From the IMG/VR virus record IMGVR_UViG_3300045947_000193, positions 1-64,000 of that record: a stretch of 64,000 nt of DNA. One strand, given 5' to 3'. Both the position numbers and the translations under genes were made by a program. Shown piece by piece: positions 39,179 through 49,600 of the stretch. The notes beneath the pieces are model-generated. The model was not told the DNA's origin, did not search any database, and saw only the letters and a list, made by a program, of their open reading frames with translations. Source of the DNA: a virus. Numbering within the stretch: position 1 is the first letter of the stretch; each line of letters begins with the position of its first letter.

Positions 39179-39985
39179 ATGACTATTGTCCATGATAGCA
39201 TATCGCCCTTTTCTCGCAGCACCGCGCAAGGAATCTACCGCATTGTCCACCGCGCTACAGACCGCTGGTACATTGGAAGCGCGGTCAACTTCGCTGCGCG
39301 CATACAACTCCATCTGCGACGGTTGCGAGCAGGGAGGCATCACAGCCCAAAGCTCCAAGCCGCCTGGACCATGTACGGTGAGGATGCTTTTGCTTTTGAG
39401 CTAATCGAAGCCGTCCCCGACCGCGATCTACTCAAGGCGCGCGAACAGTTCTACCTGGACACACTCAAGCCGCATTTCAACATCGCGCTTAGTGTCACGG
39501 CTCCGATGCTTGGAAGAAAACAAAGCGCGCGCTTTGCGGCTGTACAAGCTGCCCGTCCGCATCCTTCCCCCTCCCCTGAACTGCGGGCACGCATCAGCGC
39601 TACGTTGACGGGACGCAAGAAAGGCCCTGTCCCTCTTGAACGACGCCAACGCATTGCCGCCACACTCAAAGGCCATACGGCGAGCGCTGAGACGCGCGCC
39701 AAAATATCCGCCAATCGCAAGGGATTTACACACACTGAGGAAGCTAAGGCCCGGATACGCGCTTCATCCATTGAGCGTGCACGCTTTTTTGTTCCTGCCC
39801 TTGCTGGAGAAGACAACCCACAGGCCAAGCTCTCATGGAGCACAGTACGGACAATCCGTAGCCGATACCGCCCCGGCGTCGTGACACTCAAGCAGCTTGC
39901 CCATGAATATGGCGTGGATGGGACGACGATCAGCCTAATCGTGCGCGGGAAAATCTGGAAAGAGGCAATGCTATGCTCAGACTAG
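39179..39985 (+). CDS. GIY-YIG homing endonuclease with NUMOD3 repeats
   Basis: AGGAGTGCACG precedes ATG 39179. The first 90 of 268 residues are a GIY-YIG nuclease: GIYRIVHRATDRWYIGSAVNFAARI, FAFELIEAV, EQFYLDTLKPHFNI. Three NUMOD3-type motifs follow (SPELRARISATLTGRK, LERRQRIAATLKGH, SAETRAKISANRKG, with a fourth partial), then an HTH (LKQLAHEYGVDGTTISLIVRGKIWK). This is the I-TevI/SegA-like layout of free-standing homing enzymes. It sits between two head-operon genes and overlaps the next by 13 bases. Confidence 0.88.
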   Translation: MTIVHDSISPFSRSTAQGIYRIVHRATDRWYIGSAVNFAARIQLHLRRLRAGRHHSPKLQAAWTMYGEDAFAFELIEAVPDRDLLKAREQFYLDTLKPHFNIALSVTAPMLGRKQSARFAAVQAARPHPSPSPELRARISATLTGRKKGPVPLERRQRIAATLKGHTASAETRAKISANRKGFTHTEEAKARIRASSIERARFFVPALAGEDNPQAKLSWSTVRTIRSRYRPGVVTLKQLAHEYGVDGTTISLIVRGKIWKEAMLCSD

Positions 39986-40221
39986 GACCCCGGCCCTGGT
40001 GGATACAGGTGGAGTGGAACATACACGATGCGTGGCTAGGGGTGTACTGGTGTTGGAAGGCCGCGTGCTACGCCACCGCGTATGGCCTGGTGATGCAGGA
40101 GCTACATCTCTATATCTGTGTCCTGCCCTGTGTGCCCGTGCACCTGGTCTTTGGACGCCATGCCCCACGCCCGGACACCCTGGAGGATGAGGACTATGGT
40201 CACGTTTACGGCCACAGGTGA
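39973..40221 (+). CDS. Small aromatic membrane-like protein
   Basis: The 82-residue product is rich in Trp, Tyr and Cys (WWIQVEWNIHDAWLGVYWCWKAACYATAYGLVMQELHLYICVLPCVPVHLVF), perhaps with a membrane-embedded hairpin. It overlaps the endonuclease gene end and the next start. Unknown function. Confidence 0.5.
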   Translation: MLRLGPRPWWIQVEWNIHDAWLGVYWCWKAACYATAYGLVMQELHLYICVLPCVPVHLVFGRHAPRPDTLEDEDYGHVYGHR

Positions 40222-40435
40222 CAAGCGCACCTTGATAGGACTCGGACTGACCCGCGCTCATGTGACCCGCCTTATGTCCGGGCAACCGATCACGAGCCCC
40301 CTGGAGGACGTGGGTATCCGAGGCTGTACGTTGTTCCTGTTCTATGGCGAGAGTGACGAGAGTATCCAGGCCGACCTCCGCAGCCAGGGCGTGACAATCA
40401 CCCCCACCGCTGCGCCACACTACCAGCCCGCCTAG
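40196..40435 (+). CDS. Small protein, unknown
   Basis: The 79-residue product has GACACC-type early codons and reads LIGLGLTRAHVTRLMSGQPITSPLEDVGIRGCTLFLFYGESDESIQADLRSQGV. The sequence suggests a small alpha/beta domain. It precedes the first large polyvalent gene by 12 bases. Confidence 0.6.
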   Translation: MVTFTATGDKRTLIGLGLTRAHVTRLMSGQPITSPLEDVGIRGCTLFLFYGESDESIQADLRSQGVTITPTAAPHYQPA

Positions 40436-40447
40436 AGGAGCGCTCCC

Positions 40448-43408
40448 ATGCGTTTTGTGCTCACCCTCAACCGACTGCGCAGCACCGCCGACCTGCTCAA
40501 AGCCTACGTGCGTGGCCACCGGCGCCACCTGCCCAGCGGGGAAACGGTGTGGGTGGAGCCCTATCACACCTCCGTAGTGGCCCAGCCACAACTGACGCTT
40601 TTCCACCCCAGGCCCGCCCCCAAAGAGGAGCCCCCCACCCCCGCGCCCCCACGCCCCGCGCTGGAGCCTGCCCGGCCCATGCGCCAGCAGTCCCTGTTCG
40701 ACCTGCTCCGCCCGGCGCCGAAGCCGGAAGCACAACCCGAGCCCGCGCCCCGGCCCGTGATCCCGCCGCGCGTGGAACCCGTGGTGCCGAAGCCCCCAGC
40801 CCCGGCCCTGGTGCTCACCCCGCCCGCCGCTGAGCCCGCGCCCGAGCCACGGCCACCGACCACCCAGGACGTGCAGCGTGTGGCGCCTGTGCACCCGGAT
40901 GCCAAGCCCCACCCCACCCTTATGGACTGCATTGAAAGCCTGGCTGGCCAGTGTGATGGCGCCCGCACAAAAGACGAGGTGGGCTTTGCAGGCCCCGATG
41001 CCATGTGGGGCAAAATGCTGGCCATGTCTGGGAACGACCGCGACTGGACCGACGACGAACGCCGCGCCGCCTGGGAACGACTGCGCAAGTACAAGGGGCA
41101 ACTGGCCCGCAACGGCATTGACTTTGACGCCATCCCCGTGCCCCCACCGATGGACCGCCCAGACGACCGGCCCCGGCGCCAGGCTGCGACCACCACAACG
41201 ACGAGCACCCCGGAGGACGGCCCTGGTGTGTGGCGCTGGATTGACGGGCACGCCGTCTTTATCCCGGAGCATGAGCGGCAGAGCTACGACAAAGCCGACA
41301 TGAGCGCGTCGACCGTGACCGCCTTCCCTGGCCATATCGGGCTGCACTTTAAGTATGACCCGCGCCTTGTGGCCCTGGTCAAGACTGTCAGAGGCGCCCG
41401 CTGGAACCCGATCACTAAAAGCTGGAGCGTCCCCATGGAGCGCTTCCAGGAGGTGATCGACCTGGCCAACGTCGACATGACCCAGAAGGCCATGGCCGCC
41501 TGGCAGGAACACCAGGAGCGCGCTGTAGCCCGCGAGCAGGCCCAGGCCGAAGCCAACGCCCTCCTCAGTGAAGCAGACCGTGGTTTTACCCAGGACATTT
41601 TGATGCTCACCCCGGAGCAGCTCGCCCAGGTGGACACGCTCGACAACTGGACCCGTGGCACCTTCCTTCCGTCCAATCTGGGGAAGTCACGCGACCGCCT
41701 GAGCCCCAAGCAGTTACGCATTGTCGACCGGGCACAGGAGGAGCTAGACAACTGGCTCAATGCCAACCCGCACCAGCGCGCCATGTTCGCCCAGGCGTGG
41801 CGTGACCGGGAGGGCCAGCTCAAGGCCGCTGCACAGGCCAAGACTAACGAACTCGACGCCCTCAGCCATGACCAGGACATCAGCAATTTTCAAATGCCCG
41901 CTGGCTTTAATCCGGCTGTGCTCACCGGAGGGGAACTCTACCCGCACCAGAAGCAAGGCGTGGCGTGGCTCATGCGCGCCAAGGCAGGCATTCTCGCCTT
42001 TGCTACCGCGCTGGGCAAAACCAACACGGCTGTGACCGCCGCCGCCAAGCTCCAGGAAGAGGGCAAGGCCAAACGCTGCCTGTTTGTGGTCCCCAGCGCC
42101 CGCAAAATTGGCACGATACGGGACATCAAGGCGTTATTCCCTGGCAAAAAGGTGGTACTGGTCGACGGCACCCCGGCTGAGCGTGCCCGGCAGTACCGCG
42201 ACGCGGAAACGGCGGACTTTGTGGTAGCAGGCTACGGGCTTATCCAGCGCGAACCGGAGAAGCTCCATGGCTCAGGCTTTGACATTGTGATCAATGACGA
42301 AGCCGTCCGCCTCAAGGGCAAAAGCAGCCAGACCGCCAAGAACAGCAAGGAGTTTTTCAGCGCGCCGTATACCTGGGACCTCAGCGCTACCCCGATCCCC
42401 AACAGCCCGGAGGACCTCTACCAGCTCATGCAACGGCTGCAGCCAACCCTCTTTGGCTCCCGTGCCCAATTCTTGCGCCAGCATTGCCGCACAGACCGCG
42501 TCTATGCACAAGGCCGCATGATCACTCGCATAACCGGCTACCAGAACCTGGCCTATACCCGCAGTGTGGTAGCGCCCTATATCCTGGCCAGGACCTGGCA
42601 GAGCCCGGACGTGCAGATTCCCATGCCCGAGCGGCGCAACGCCCGGCAGACGCTCGACCTGCACCCGGCGCAGTCCGTCTACTACGAAGCCGCGCGGACT
42701 GGCGCCCTGGAAGCCCTCAAGCGTGTGAACAACCCTGGCCAGATGACACGGGAGGAGCGCGCCAACATCCTGACCAACATCTTGCGCATGGAGCAAGTGG
42801 CCATCACCCCGGAGCTGGTCGACCCGTCCTACAAGGGGGAAGCGCCCAAGGTGGCAGAAGCCGTGCAGATGGTCAAGGACCACTTTGGCGCCGGACACAC
42901 CAAGGCGTGCGTGATCTATTCCCACTACCTGCCCGTGATCGACATCCTGCAGCGGGAACTCCAGAAGGAAGGCTTGACGAACGGCGACATTGCCACCATC
43001 AAGGGTGGCATGACGCCTGAGAAAATCCAGGACATTGTTGACGGGATCAATACCGGCAAGCACAAGGTCCTGATAGCGTCGGACGCCGCCGCCGAAGGGT
43101 TGAACTTGCAGCACAACTCGCAGATGCTCTTGCACATGGACACGCCCTGGCGCCCGGACATCTTAGAGCAACGAGAAGGCCGCATCTACCGGCCTGGCCA
43201 GACGGCTGACGTGGTGATGATGCGCCTTATGACCAACACCTCTGTGGAGCAACACAAGGACAACCTGGTCAAGCGCAAGGCTGGCGCCCAGCGCGCGATT
43301 GTGCACGGGGAGAGCCCCGCCGATGATCCCGAGATGAGCTACGAGGACTTTTTAGCACTCGTTGGCGCCACCGACAGCGAGAAGAGAGGCATGCGCCATG
43401 CAGCTTGA
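40448..43408 (+). CDS. SNF2-family helicase, polyvalent-type protein with clamp-type boxes
   Basis: The 986 residues begin with a KGHWR-like module (VRGHRRHLPSGETVWVEPY) followed by QLTLF (48-52) and QQSLFDL (80-86) in a long Pro-rich linker. Residues about 155-240 form a helical domain with WTDDERRAAWERLRKYKGQL. Residues about 255-345 resemble a HARP domain (GLHFKYDPRLVALVKTVRGARWNPITKSWSVP). The SNF2 motor has LGKT (about 520), DEAV (about 616), SATPIPN, and C-terminal ASDAAAEGLNLQ and REGRIYRPGQ. Lone SNF2-HARP proteins can anneal or remodel DNA. Position after Mu gpF fits proteins delivered with the genome. Confidence 0.85.
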   Translation: MRFVLTLNRLRSTADLLKAYVRGHRRHLPSGETVWVEPYHTSVVAQPQLTLFHPRPAPKEEPPTPAPPRPALEPARPMRQQSLFDLLRPAPKPEAQPEPAPRPVIPPRVEPVVPKPPAPALVLTPPAAEPAPEPRPPTTQDVQRVAPVHPDAKPHPTLMDCIESLAGQCDGARTKDEVGFAGPDAMWGKMLAMSGNDRDWTDDERRAAWERLRKYKGQLARNGIDFDAIPVPPPMDRPDDRPRRQAATTTTTSTPEDGPGVWRWIDGHAVFIPEHERQSYDKADMSASTVTAFPGHIGLHFKYDPRLVALVKTVRGARWNPITKSWSVPMERFQEVIDLANVDMTQKAMAAWQEHQERAVAREQAQAEANALLSEADRGFTQDILMLTPEQLAQVDTLDNWTRGTFLPSNLGKSRDRLSPKQLRIVDRAQEELDNWLNANPHQRAMFAQAWRDREGQLKAAAQAKTNELDALSHDQDISNFQMPAGFNPAVLTGGELYPHQKQGVAWLMRAKAGILAFATALGKTNTAVTAAAKLQEEGKAKRCLFVVPSARKIGTIRDIKALFPGKKVVLVDGTPAERARQYRDAETADFVVAGYGLIQREPEKLHGSGFDIVINDEAVRLKGKSSQTAKNSKEFFSAPYTWDLSATPIPNSPEDLYQLMQRLQPTLFGSRAQFLRQHCRTDRVYAQGRMITRITGYQNLAYTRSVVAPYILARTWQSPDVQIPMPERRNARQTLDLHPAQSVYYEAARTGALEALKRVNNPGQMTREERANILTNILRMEQVAITPELVDPSYKGEAPKVAEAVQMVKDHFGAGHTKACVIYSHYLPVIDILQRELQKEGLTNGDIATIKGGMTPEKIQDIVDGINTGKHKVLIASDAAAEGLNLQHNSQMLLHMDTPWRPDILEQREGRIYRPGQTADVVMMRLMTNTSVEQHKDNLVKRKAGAQRAIVHGESPADDPEMSYEDFLALVGATDSEKRGMRHAA

Positions 43409-43685
43409 ACGCCCCTGGACCCGCTTACGCCTGGAGGAAGAACTGACGCGCCTGGCCAACCCCGCCGCGCGCGCGGACGCCCAGGCCGATGGCAGCGCCC
43501 CCGTGCTGTGTATCGGTATCCTGGACGCCTGCAAACGCTATCACGTTTTCCGGCCCTGGTGGTTTGAGCAGTGGGCACGCCAGATACACGACCAGGGCAC
43601 CGCCAGCTTACGGCCCAGGGAGGAGGACCTCCCGGCCAACACCATGACCCCTGAAGCCCGGCGCCAGCTAGGCATGGAGGACTAG
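43398..43685 (+). CDS. Small protein between polyvalent genes
   Basis: The start overlaps the helicase stop and the stop is one base before the next ATG. The 95-residue product (LRLEEELTRLANPAARADAQADG, ILDACKRYHVFRPWWFEQWARQIHDQG) shows no recognised motif. Coupled translation suggests it works with its large neighbours. Confidence 0.6.
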   Translation: MQLERPWTRLRLEEELTRLANPAARADAQADGSAPVLCIGILDACKRYHVFRPWWFEQWARQIHDQGTASLRPREEDLPANTMTPEARRQLGMED

Positions 43686-46600
43686 ATGCTGCAGTTTGTA
43701 CTCCTCCTCAACAAGGCCCACGTCAAAGGCCACTGGCGGACCACGCCCACTGGCCAGCGCGTCTATGTCTCACCCCACGAACGCCAGGACCAGGAAGGGT
43801 ACGACCCCTCACAGCTTCCCCTGTTCGGCGCACCCGCTGCCCGGCCACCGGAGCCAGCCCCACCGCCGAAGCCAGAACCAGAGCCCGAACCGGAACCGGA
43901 GCCAGTACCCACGCCAGAGCCCGAGCCCGAACCGGAACCCGTGCAGGCTGAGACCACACCCGCGACGATCCCGGAGTACGTCAAGGACGCCGTGAAGCTC
44001 AACGCCGAGCGTATCCATTACTTCAATGAGGAAGTGGAGCGACTACGCAAGCTAGGGCAGCGCTTTGGCAGTCCAGGCCGCTATGAGTACGAGTACCGCA
44101 CCGAGCATGAGCACCAATTTGACGCGAACGTCGACAAGCTCAAATACATTGAGGGACTGGCTGAAAAGAACGGTTTTAGCTTAGAGCAGCTCTATGCCCA
44201 TGTGGAGGGTGGACGCCCGGAGAAAATCCCGTGGAGCATGGCCGCCAGCGCGTGGGGACGCCCCAGAGAGCCCAAGACCACGCCGGAGCCCACACCCCCA
44301 CCGGCGCCCGCACCAGAGCCCGAGCCCACAGCCACCACACCGGAGCCCTGGCAGATGACGCGCCGGGAGTTTCGACACGCGGAGAATGCGCCGAAGGTCC
44401 AGGCGATCCAGGCCGCCATCCGGGCTGGCAAGCGGATCACGGCAGTGACGCAGCTACGAGTGACGCCGCTCACATCCCCCGAGCATATCCGCCTGACCAG
44501 TACCGGGCATGTGCAGACACGCGAACGGACCACCTGGGTCAATATGACGGACGACATGGTGGACACACTCGCCGCCCAGGCCGGGATGAAGCTCCCGGAC
44601 TTCATGGAGAAGGTCTACCACCGCGCAGAGGTAGCGCAGGCCCTCAAGGAGGGGAAGCCTGTCCCGCCCGAGGTGTTAGCCGAGTACCCCGAGCTGAGCA
44701 GCCAGGAGGACGAGGAACCGGAGGAAGCCCCACCGGCAATACAACATCGCCCCCTCACTGAGGATGCCATCCATAATTGGGACGCTCCCTATATCCAAAA
44801 ACAATATGGCGAGCATCCCGAGGAAATCCGCCAGGCGGCCATGCAAGCCATGCGGCGCCACCATCAAAAAGGCACAAGCGCCCGCGAGGAAGCGCAAGCG
44901 CTCAATGCGCAGTTTGGCCTCACGAAGGAACCAGAGCCCACCCCCACGCCGGAGCCGGTCGACACCACCACTGCCCAGCTTGACCAGGCCGAGCACGATC
45001 TAGGGGACCTGGAGGGCGACGTAGCCAGCACCGAGCGTGCGCACACCGCCGACACCGAAGACGAGCAGGACGACGACGCCGAGGGCGACGGCGACGAGGG
45101 AGAGCAGACTTTCAGCCTGATCACCGGCAGGACCTACCCGCTGCGCCGTGACCTGGTGAGTCTGGGTGCGCGCTGGCATGCCGATGAGAAGGGCTACATT
45201 GTGCCCACCGGCAAGGCAGAACAGGTAGAAGCCTACGCCCGCAGCAAGGGGCTCACCGTGGGGAAGGTCGACCTGCCCGCCGAAGACTACCACCGCGAGA
45301 AGCTCACCGGCGAAGCCCTCCGCGCCCACCGCCAGGCCGGACTCGACAAGAAAATCACCCGCTGGCGGAGCCAGGCCGCGCGCCTGGAGAAACAGGCTGC
45401 AGCCCTGGAGGCACGGCTCAAGCCCTACGATGATATGCAATTCTGGACGGAGCCCCTGAAGCCCGACCATTACAGCTATAACCGGCATCGCAACTTGCGC
45501 GAGCGACTCAGGGCCATGATGGACAAGCGTATGGGCATGCTCCGCGACGCCCACGCACTCAGGCAGAAGGCGGACGGCTGGGACCGGGCTGGCGCCCAGA
45601 TAGCAGGCGACCGGGAGCGCCAGCGCCAGGCCCAGCGCGAGATGGTCAGCTCCCAGGTGACTGTAGGGAGCCGCATCCATGACGCGATCTATGGCAAGGG
45701 GACCGTGGTCAAGGTCAACCCCAAGACGTTCACCGTGCGCTATGACAACGGACACACCTCTGCCACCGACAAGAGCCACGCCATGCCACTAGGGGAGACT
45801 GTGCCCCTGGCAGAGCTGAAAGAGCAGACCAGGCCGAAGTACAAGAAGGGCGACACCGTCCGCTTTAACTCGTTCGGACAGGATAGAGTGGGGACCATTA
45901 CGAGCGTAGGCCCACGCTCCTACAGTATTCGTGTCCATGGCGCCGTCCAGACCAGCCCGCTCAAGGTCGACCATCAGCGCGTATTAGGCCCGGACACCAC
46001 CCCGGAGCCCGCGCCCGCAGCCGCGCCAAGTGCTCCGCTCAGGCGTGGCCAGTTTGTGCGGTTTACCCATGGGGTACTGAGCAGTACACCCCGCTATGGC
46101 ACCATTACGAACGTAGGACCGGACACCTATACCATTCGCGCGATGGACGGTGGACGGATACTGGAAGTGAACCATAAAGATGTGATGGCCAAGGCCCGCA
46201 ACACGCCCCGCCTGGTGCTCCTGCTCAACAAGGCCCACGTCAAGGGCCACTGGCGCACCATCCCGACTGGCCAGCGTGTGTACGTGGCAGCCCATGAGCG
46301 CCAGGACGACCCGCACGCCTGGTCCAGTCAGATGCCCCTGTTTGGCGCCCCGCGTGGGACCCTGGTCACCGTGCACCAGCTCACCCCGCAAGAGGCACCC
46401 GCGTTCGCCTCACCCGAAGCCCCCGCTGTCACGGCCATGCCCGTGAGCGTACCAGCCCCCGTGCGCCCGACGCCGAAAGAGGCGCCACACCTGCCCATGC
46501 CCGAAAAGGCCAGCAAACACCCGCGCCGTGCCGAGTCTGCCCCCGCTGAGACCTACGCACTGCGCCCAGGCGGACGGTTTAACTTTACCTCGCAGGAAAT

Positions 46601-49600
46601 CGACCAGATTGTGACCATGATCCAGGAGTACCAGAAGGGCGCCGACCATCCGAGTCTGCGACTCCGCCCGCAAGTCAAGGAGTATGCGCTAGCCTATAAC
46701 CTCCTGGAGCAAGCAGACAGGAAGAAGCGCCCCACGTTCAACTTCCGGGGACGCTTTCAGCCCATGCACGACCTCCCCCCGGAAGCCCTCTGGCGCATTG
46801 TGGAGCCCATGCTTGAAGGCCAAAGAAGCCGTGGTGCGTCGATCACCAGAGACCCGCGCTGGACCACCCTGGACATTTACCCGGTAGGCCATCGCATCCA
46901 CCGCAACAGCAACATGAAAGAAGTGCCTGGCGCCGAGGGCGAACCTAGCACCTGGGTAGAACAACCGGAGCTGACCGAGCGCAGCGAACAGCATGCGATG
47001 GAAGCCCAGGCCGAGGTATTAGGGAAGCTCGCCCTGCATCAATACCTGTACTTCCAGCGTGGTGGCAGTATCTGGGACGTGAGCCGCCATGAGCGCTACA
47101 GCCCACCCATCCAGAAGGCTCACACCTTCACCCTGGGGAAAGCCCGCGTCAAGGGCCACTGGCGCATGCTAGAGCAGGGTCCCGTGTACGTGCACACCTA
47201 CCACCGCCCGGACCGGCCCGGAGGGGTAGCTGAACCGGCGCAGCAGCTTGGCCTGTTTGGTGCACCTGTGAGCAGCCTACGCACCACGCAACCGGCACCG
47301 CTCAAGCATACCCCGGAGCCACCCGCGCCCGTGGTCCCCGAGCGGGCACCCGTGCAGATCGCCAAGCCGGAGCCCAGCCCGCCGCCGAAGCCGTCCCCGT
47401 TTCTGAGCTTTCCCAACGACACGGGCACGCCGACCCCCGAGCAACGCCAGGATGCTATCGACACCGTGTGGAACATGGAGGCACCGCTGCGCGCCTTTGA
47501 GCGCTTCTTTACCCGGAAGGATGCCCCACCCTCCGCCATGCGCACGGCTCTCTTGCTCTACCAGGGCGCCAGGCCCGCCGTGGGCGAACGCTTCCGGGAG
47601 CGCCTGACCACCCTCACCGACACGACCACGCGCCGCAGTCTGCATGCCGTGGTCGACTTCGCCGCCCAGGACCTGACCAACGTAGGCCAGCACCTGATAG
47701 CCATGGCCATGAAGTACGGCATGCGTGACACCGACCTGCCCGCTGGGCTAGAGCGGGATGCGTTCCAGCGCTACCAGCACAACAACCCCTATGCGCGGGG
47801 GACCCCGCTCCCGCCTGACGTGACCCCGGCGCCCGCCCCAGCACCGGAGCCAGCCCTGACGTTTCCGGCTGACGACAAGCGCCCAAGCAAAAAGGAGCGC
47901 GAACAGGCATACAATGCCGTCTGGGCAGTTGAAGGCCCGCTGCATGACTTTGAGAGCTATTTTACTGGCCCCAATGCCCCGAACACCCCCTGGCGTGGTG
48001 CGCTCAACTTCTACCGTGGCGCCCGCCCTGGGACCGTAGGGACGCACTACCGCGCCGCTGTCCAGGGCATCCACAGCCGCCAGAACGCCCACCCGACGCC
48101 CACCCGTGCCAGCCTGCACCGGGCTGTTGAGCGGGCTCAGCAGGAGATGGAGTCTGTGGGCAAGAAGTACATGGCCGCCATGCGTGGCATGGGCATGGAC
48201 ACCCCGGACGTGCCCCCTGGACCACTCCGCGACACGTTTACGCAGTACGCCCGCTTGCTCGACGCCGAGCCCGCCGCTGAGCAGACGCCCGCTGTCCCAC
48301 CGGCACCCCCCAGCTACCGCAGTCTGAGCCTCAAGCTCGACCGCACCCAGGACATCCCGGTCACCAGCCTGTATGCGCGCACGGCCAAGGAGGTAGCCGG
48401 TATCTTTGAAGAGATGCGCCAGGGCGAGCGCGAGAAACTCATGGCCGTGCACACCGATGCAGACGGCAGAATCCGCAGCCTGGAATGTATCAGCATGGGG
48501 ACCCTCAACTCTAGCCCTGGGACCATCCGGGAGGTACTCAAGGCCGCCGTGGTCCAGGGCACAAGCGGTATGTGGCTCATTCACAACCACCCCTCTGGCG
48601 CGTCGGACCCGAGCGAAGACGACAAGGTTCTGACCCGCAAGGTCAACGACTATGGCAAGCGCTTAGGTATCACCCTGCACGGCCATGTCGTCATAGGCGA
48701 GCACGGCTACCACGCCCTGAACCCGGAGGGCCACACCAACGGCGAGAGCGCCTACCCGACCGGCACCGAGACCGAAGGCAAAGTGCCCATGGTTGCGTTG
48801 CGGCAACACCGCGAAGCCGAACCGATGTTACAGGGCAAGCAGCTCAAGAACTGGCATGAGGTAGCCGACATGGGGAAGCAGCTCCTACGCGGGGGAGCCC
48901 ACCAGACCTATGTCGTGCTCACGGACACGCGGCTGCGTGTCAATGCCGCCATCCCCATCAAGAGCACCGGCGAGGGGCAGGCCCAGCAGGACGCCCTCAA
49001 TGAAGTGCTCCGGCAAGCCATCCTGCACAATGCCCATGCGGTGACCCTGGTCTCTGACGTGGAGAAACGCGAGCGCTTTTTTGGGTTTAGCAAGCGCCTG
49101 CATCAGGCCCTGGACCGAACCGGCATGCACTTGATGGACGCCGTGCACCTACGCGGCGATACCTACGCCTCTGCACGCGGAGAGGGCATGATTAAAGCCC
49201 TGGTGATCGACCTCAGCAAGGCCCGCAAGCTGCACGGACGGCGCCGCTGGCAGGGGATGCAGCTCAGTATTGAGAACCGCAAGGGGAGCATCCGACGTGG
49301 GCACGATCACGACGGCAAGCCGTGGGCGAACAAGATGCAGCACCCCTATGGCTACATCAAGGGGACGGTGGGTATGGACGGCGCCCAGATTGACTGCTTT
49401 GTAGGGCCACACCCCGGCGCCCCGCATGTCTATGTGGTGACCACCCGCAAAGCCCCGGACTTCCAGGTAGCCGATGAGCAGAAGTGCTTTATTGGCTTCA
49501 CCTCCGCGAAGAAGGCCAAGCAAGCGTTTCTCACGCACTACGATGACCCGCGTCATTTCGGCAACATGCTGGAGATGCCCGTAGAGGAATTTAAGGCCAA

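Noticed and set aside
39977-41512. 511-codon minus-strand ORF
   Set aside because: It is antisense to the SNF2 gene and its small neighbours, His/Gly-rich without domains, and is a codon-bias shadow.
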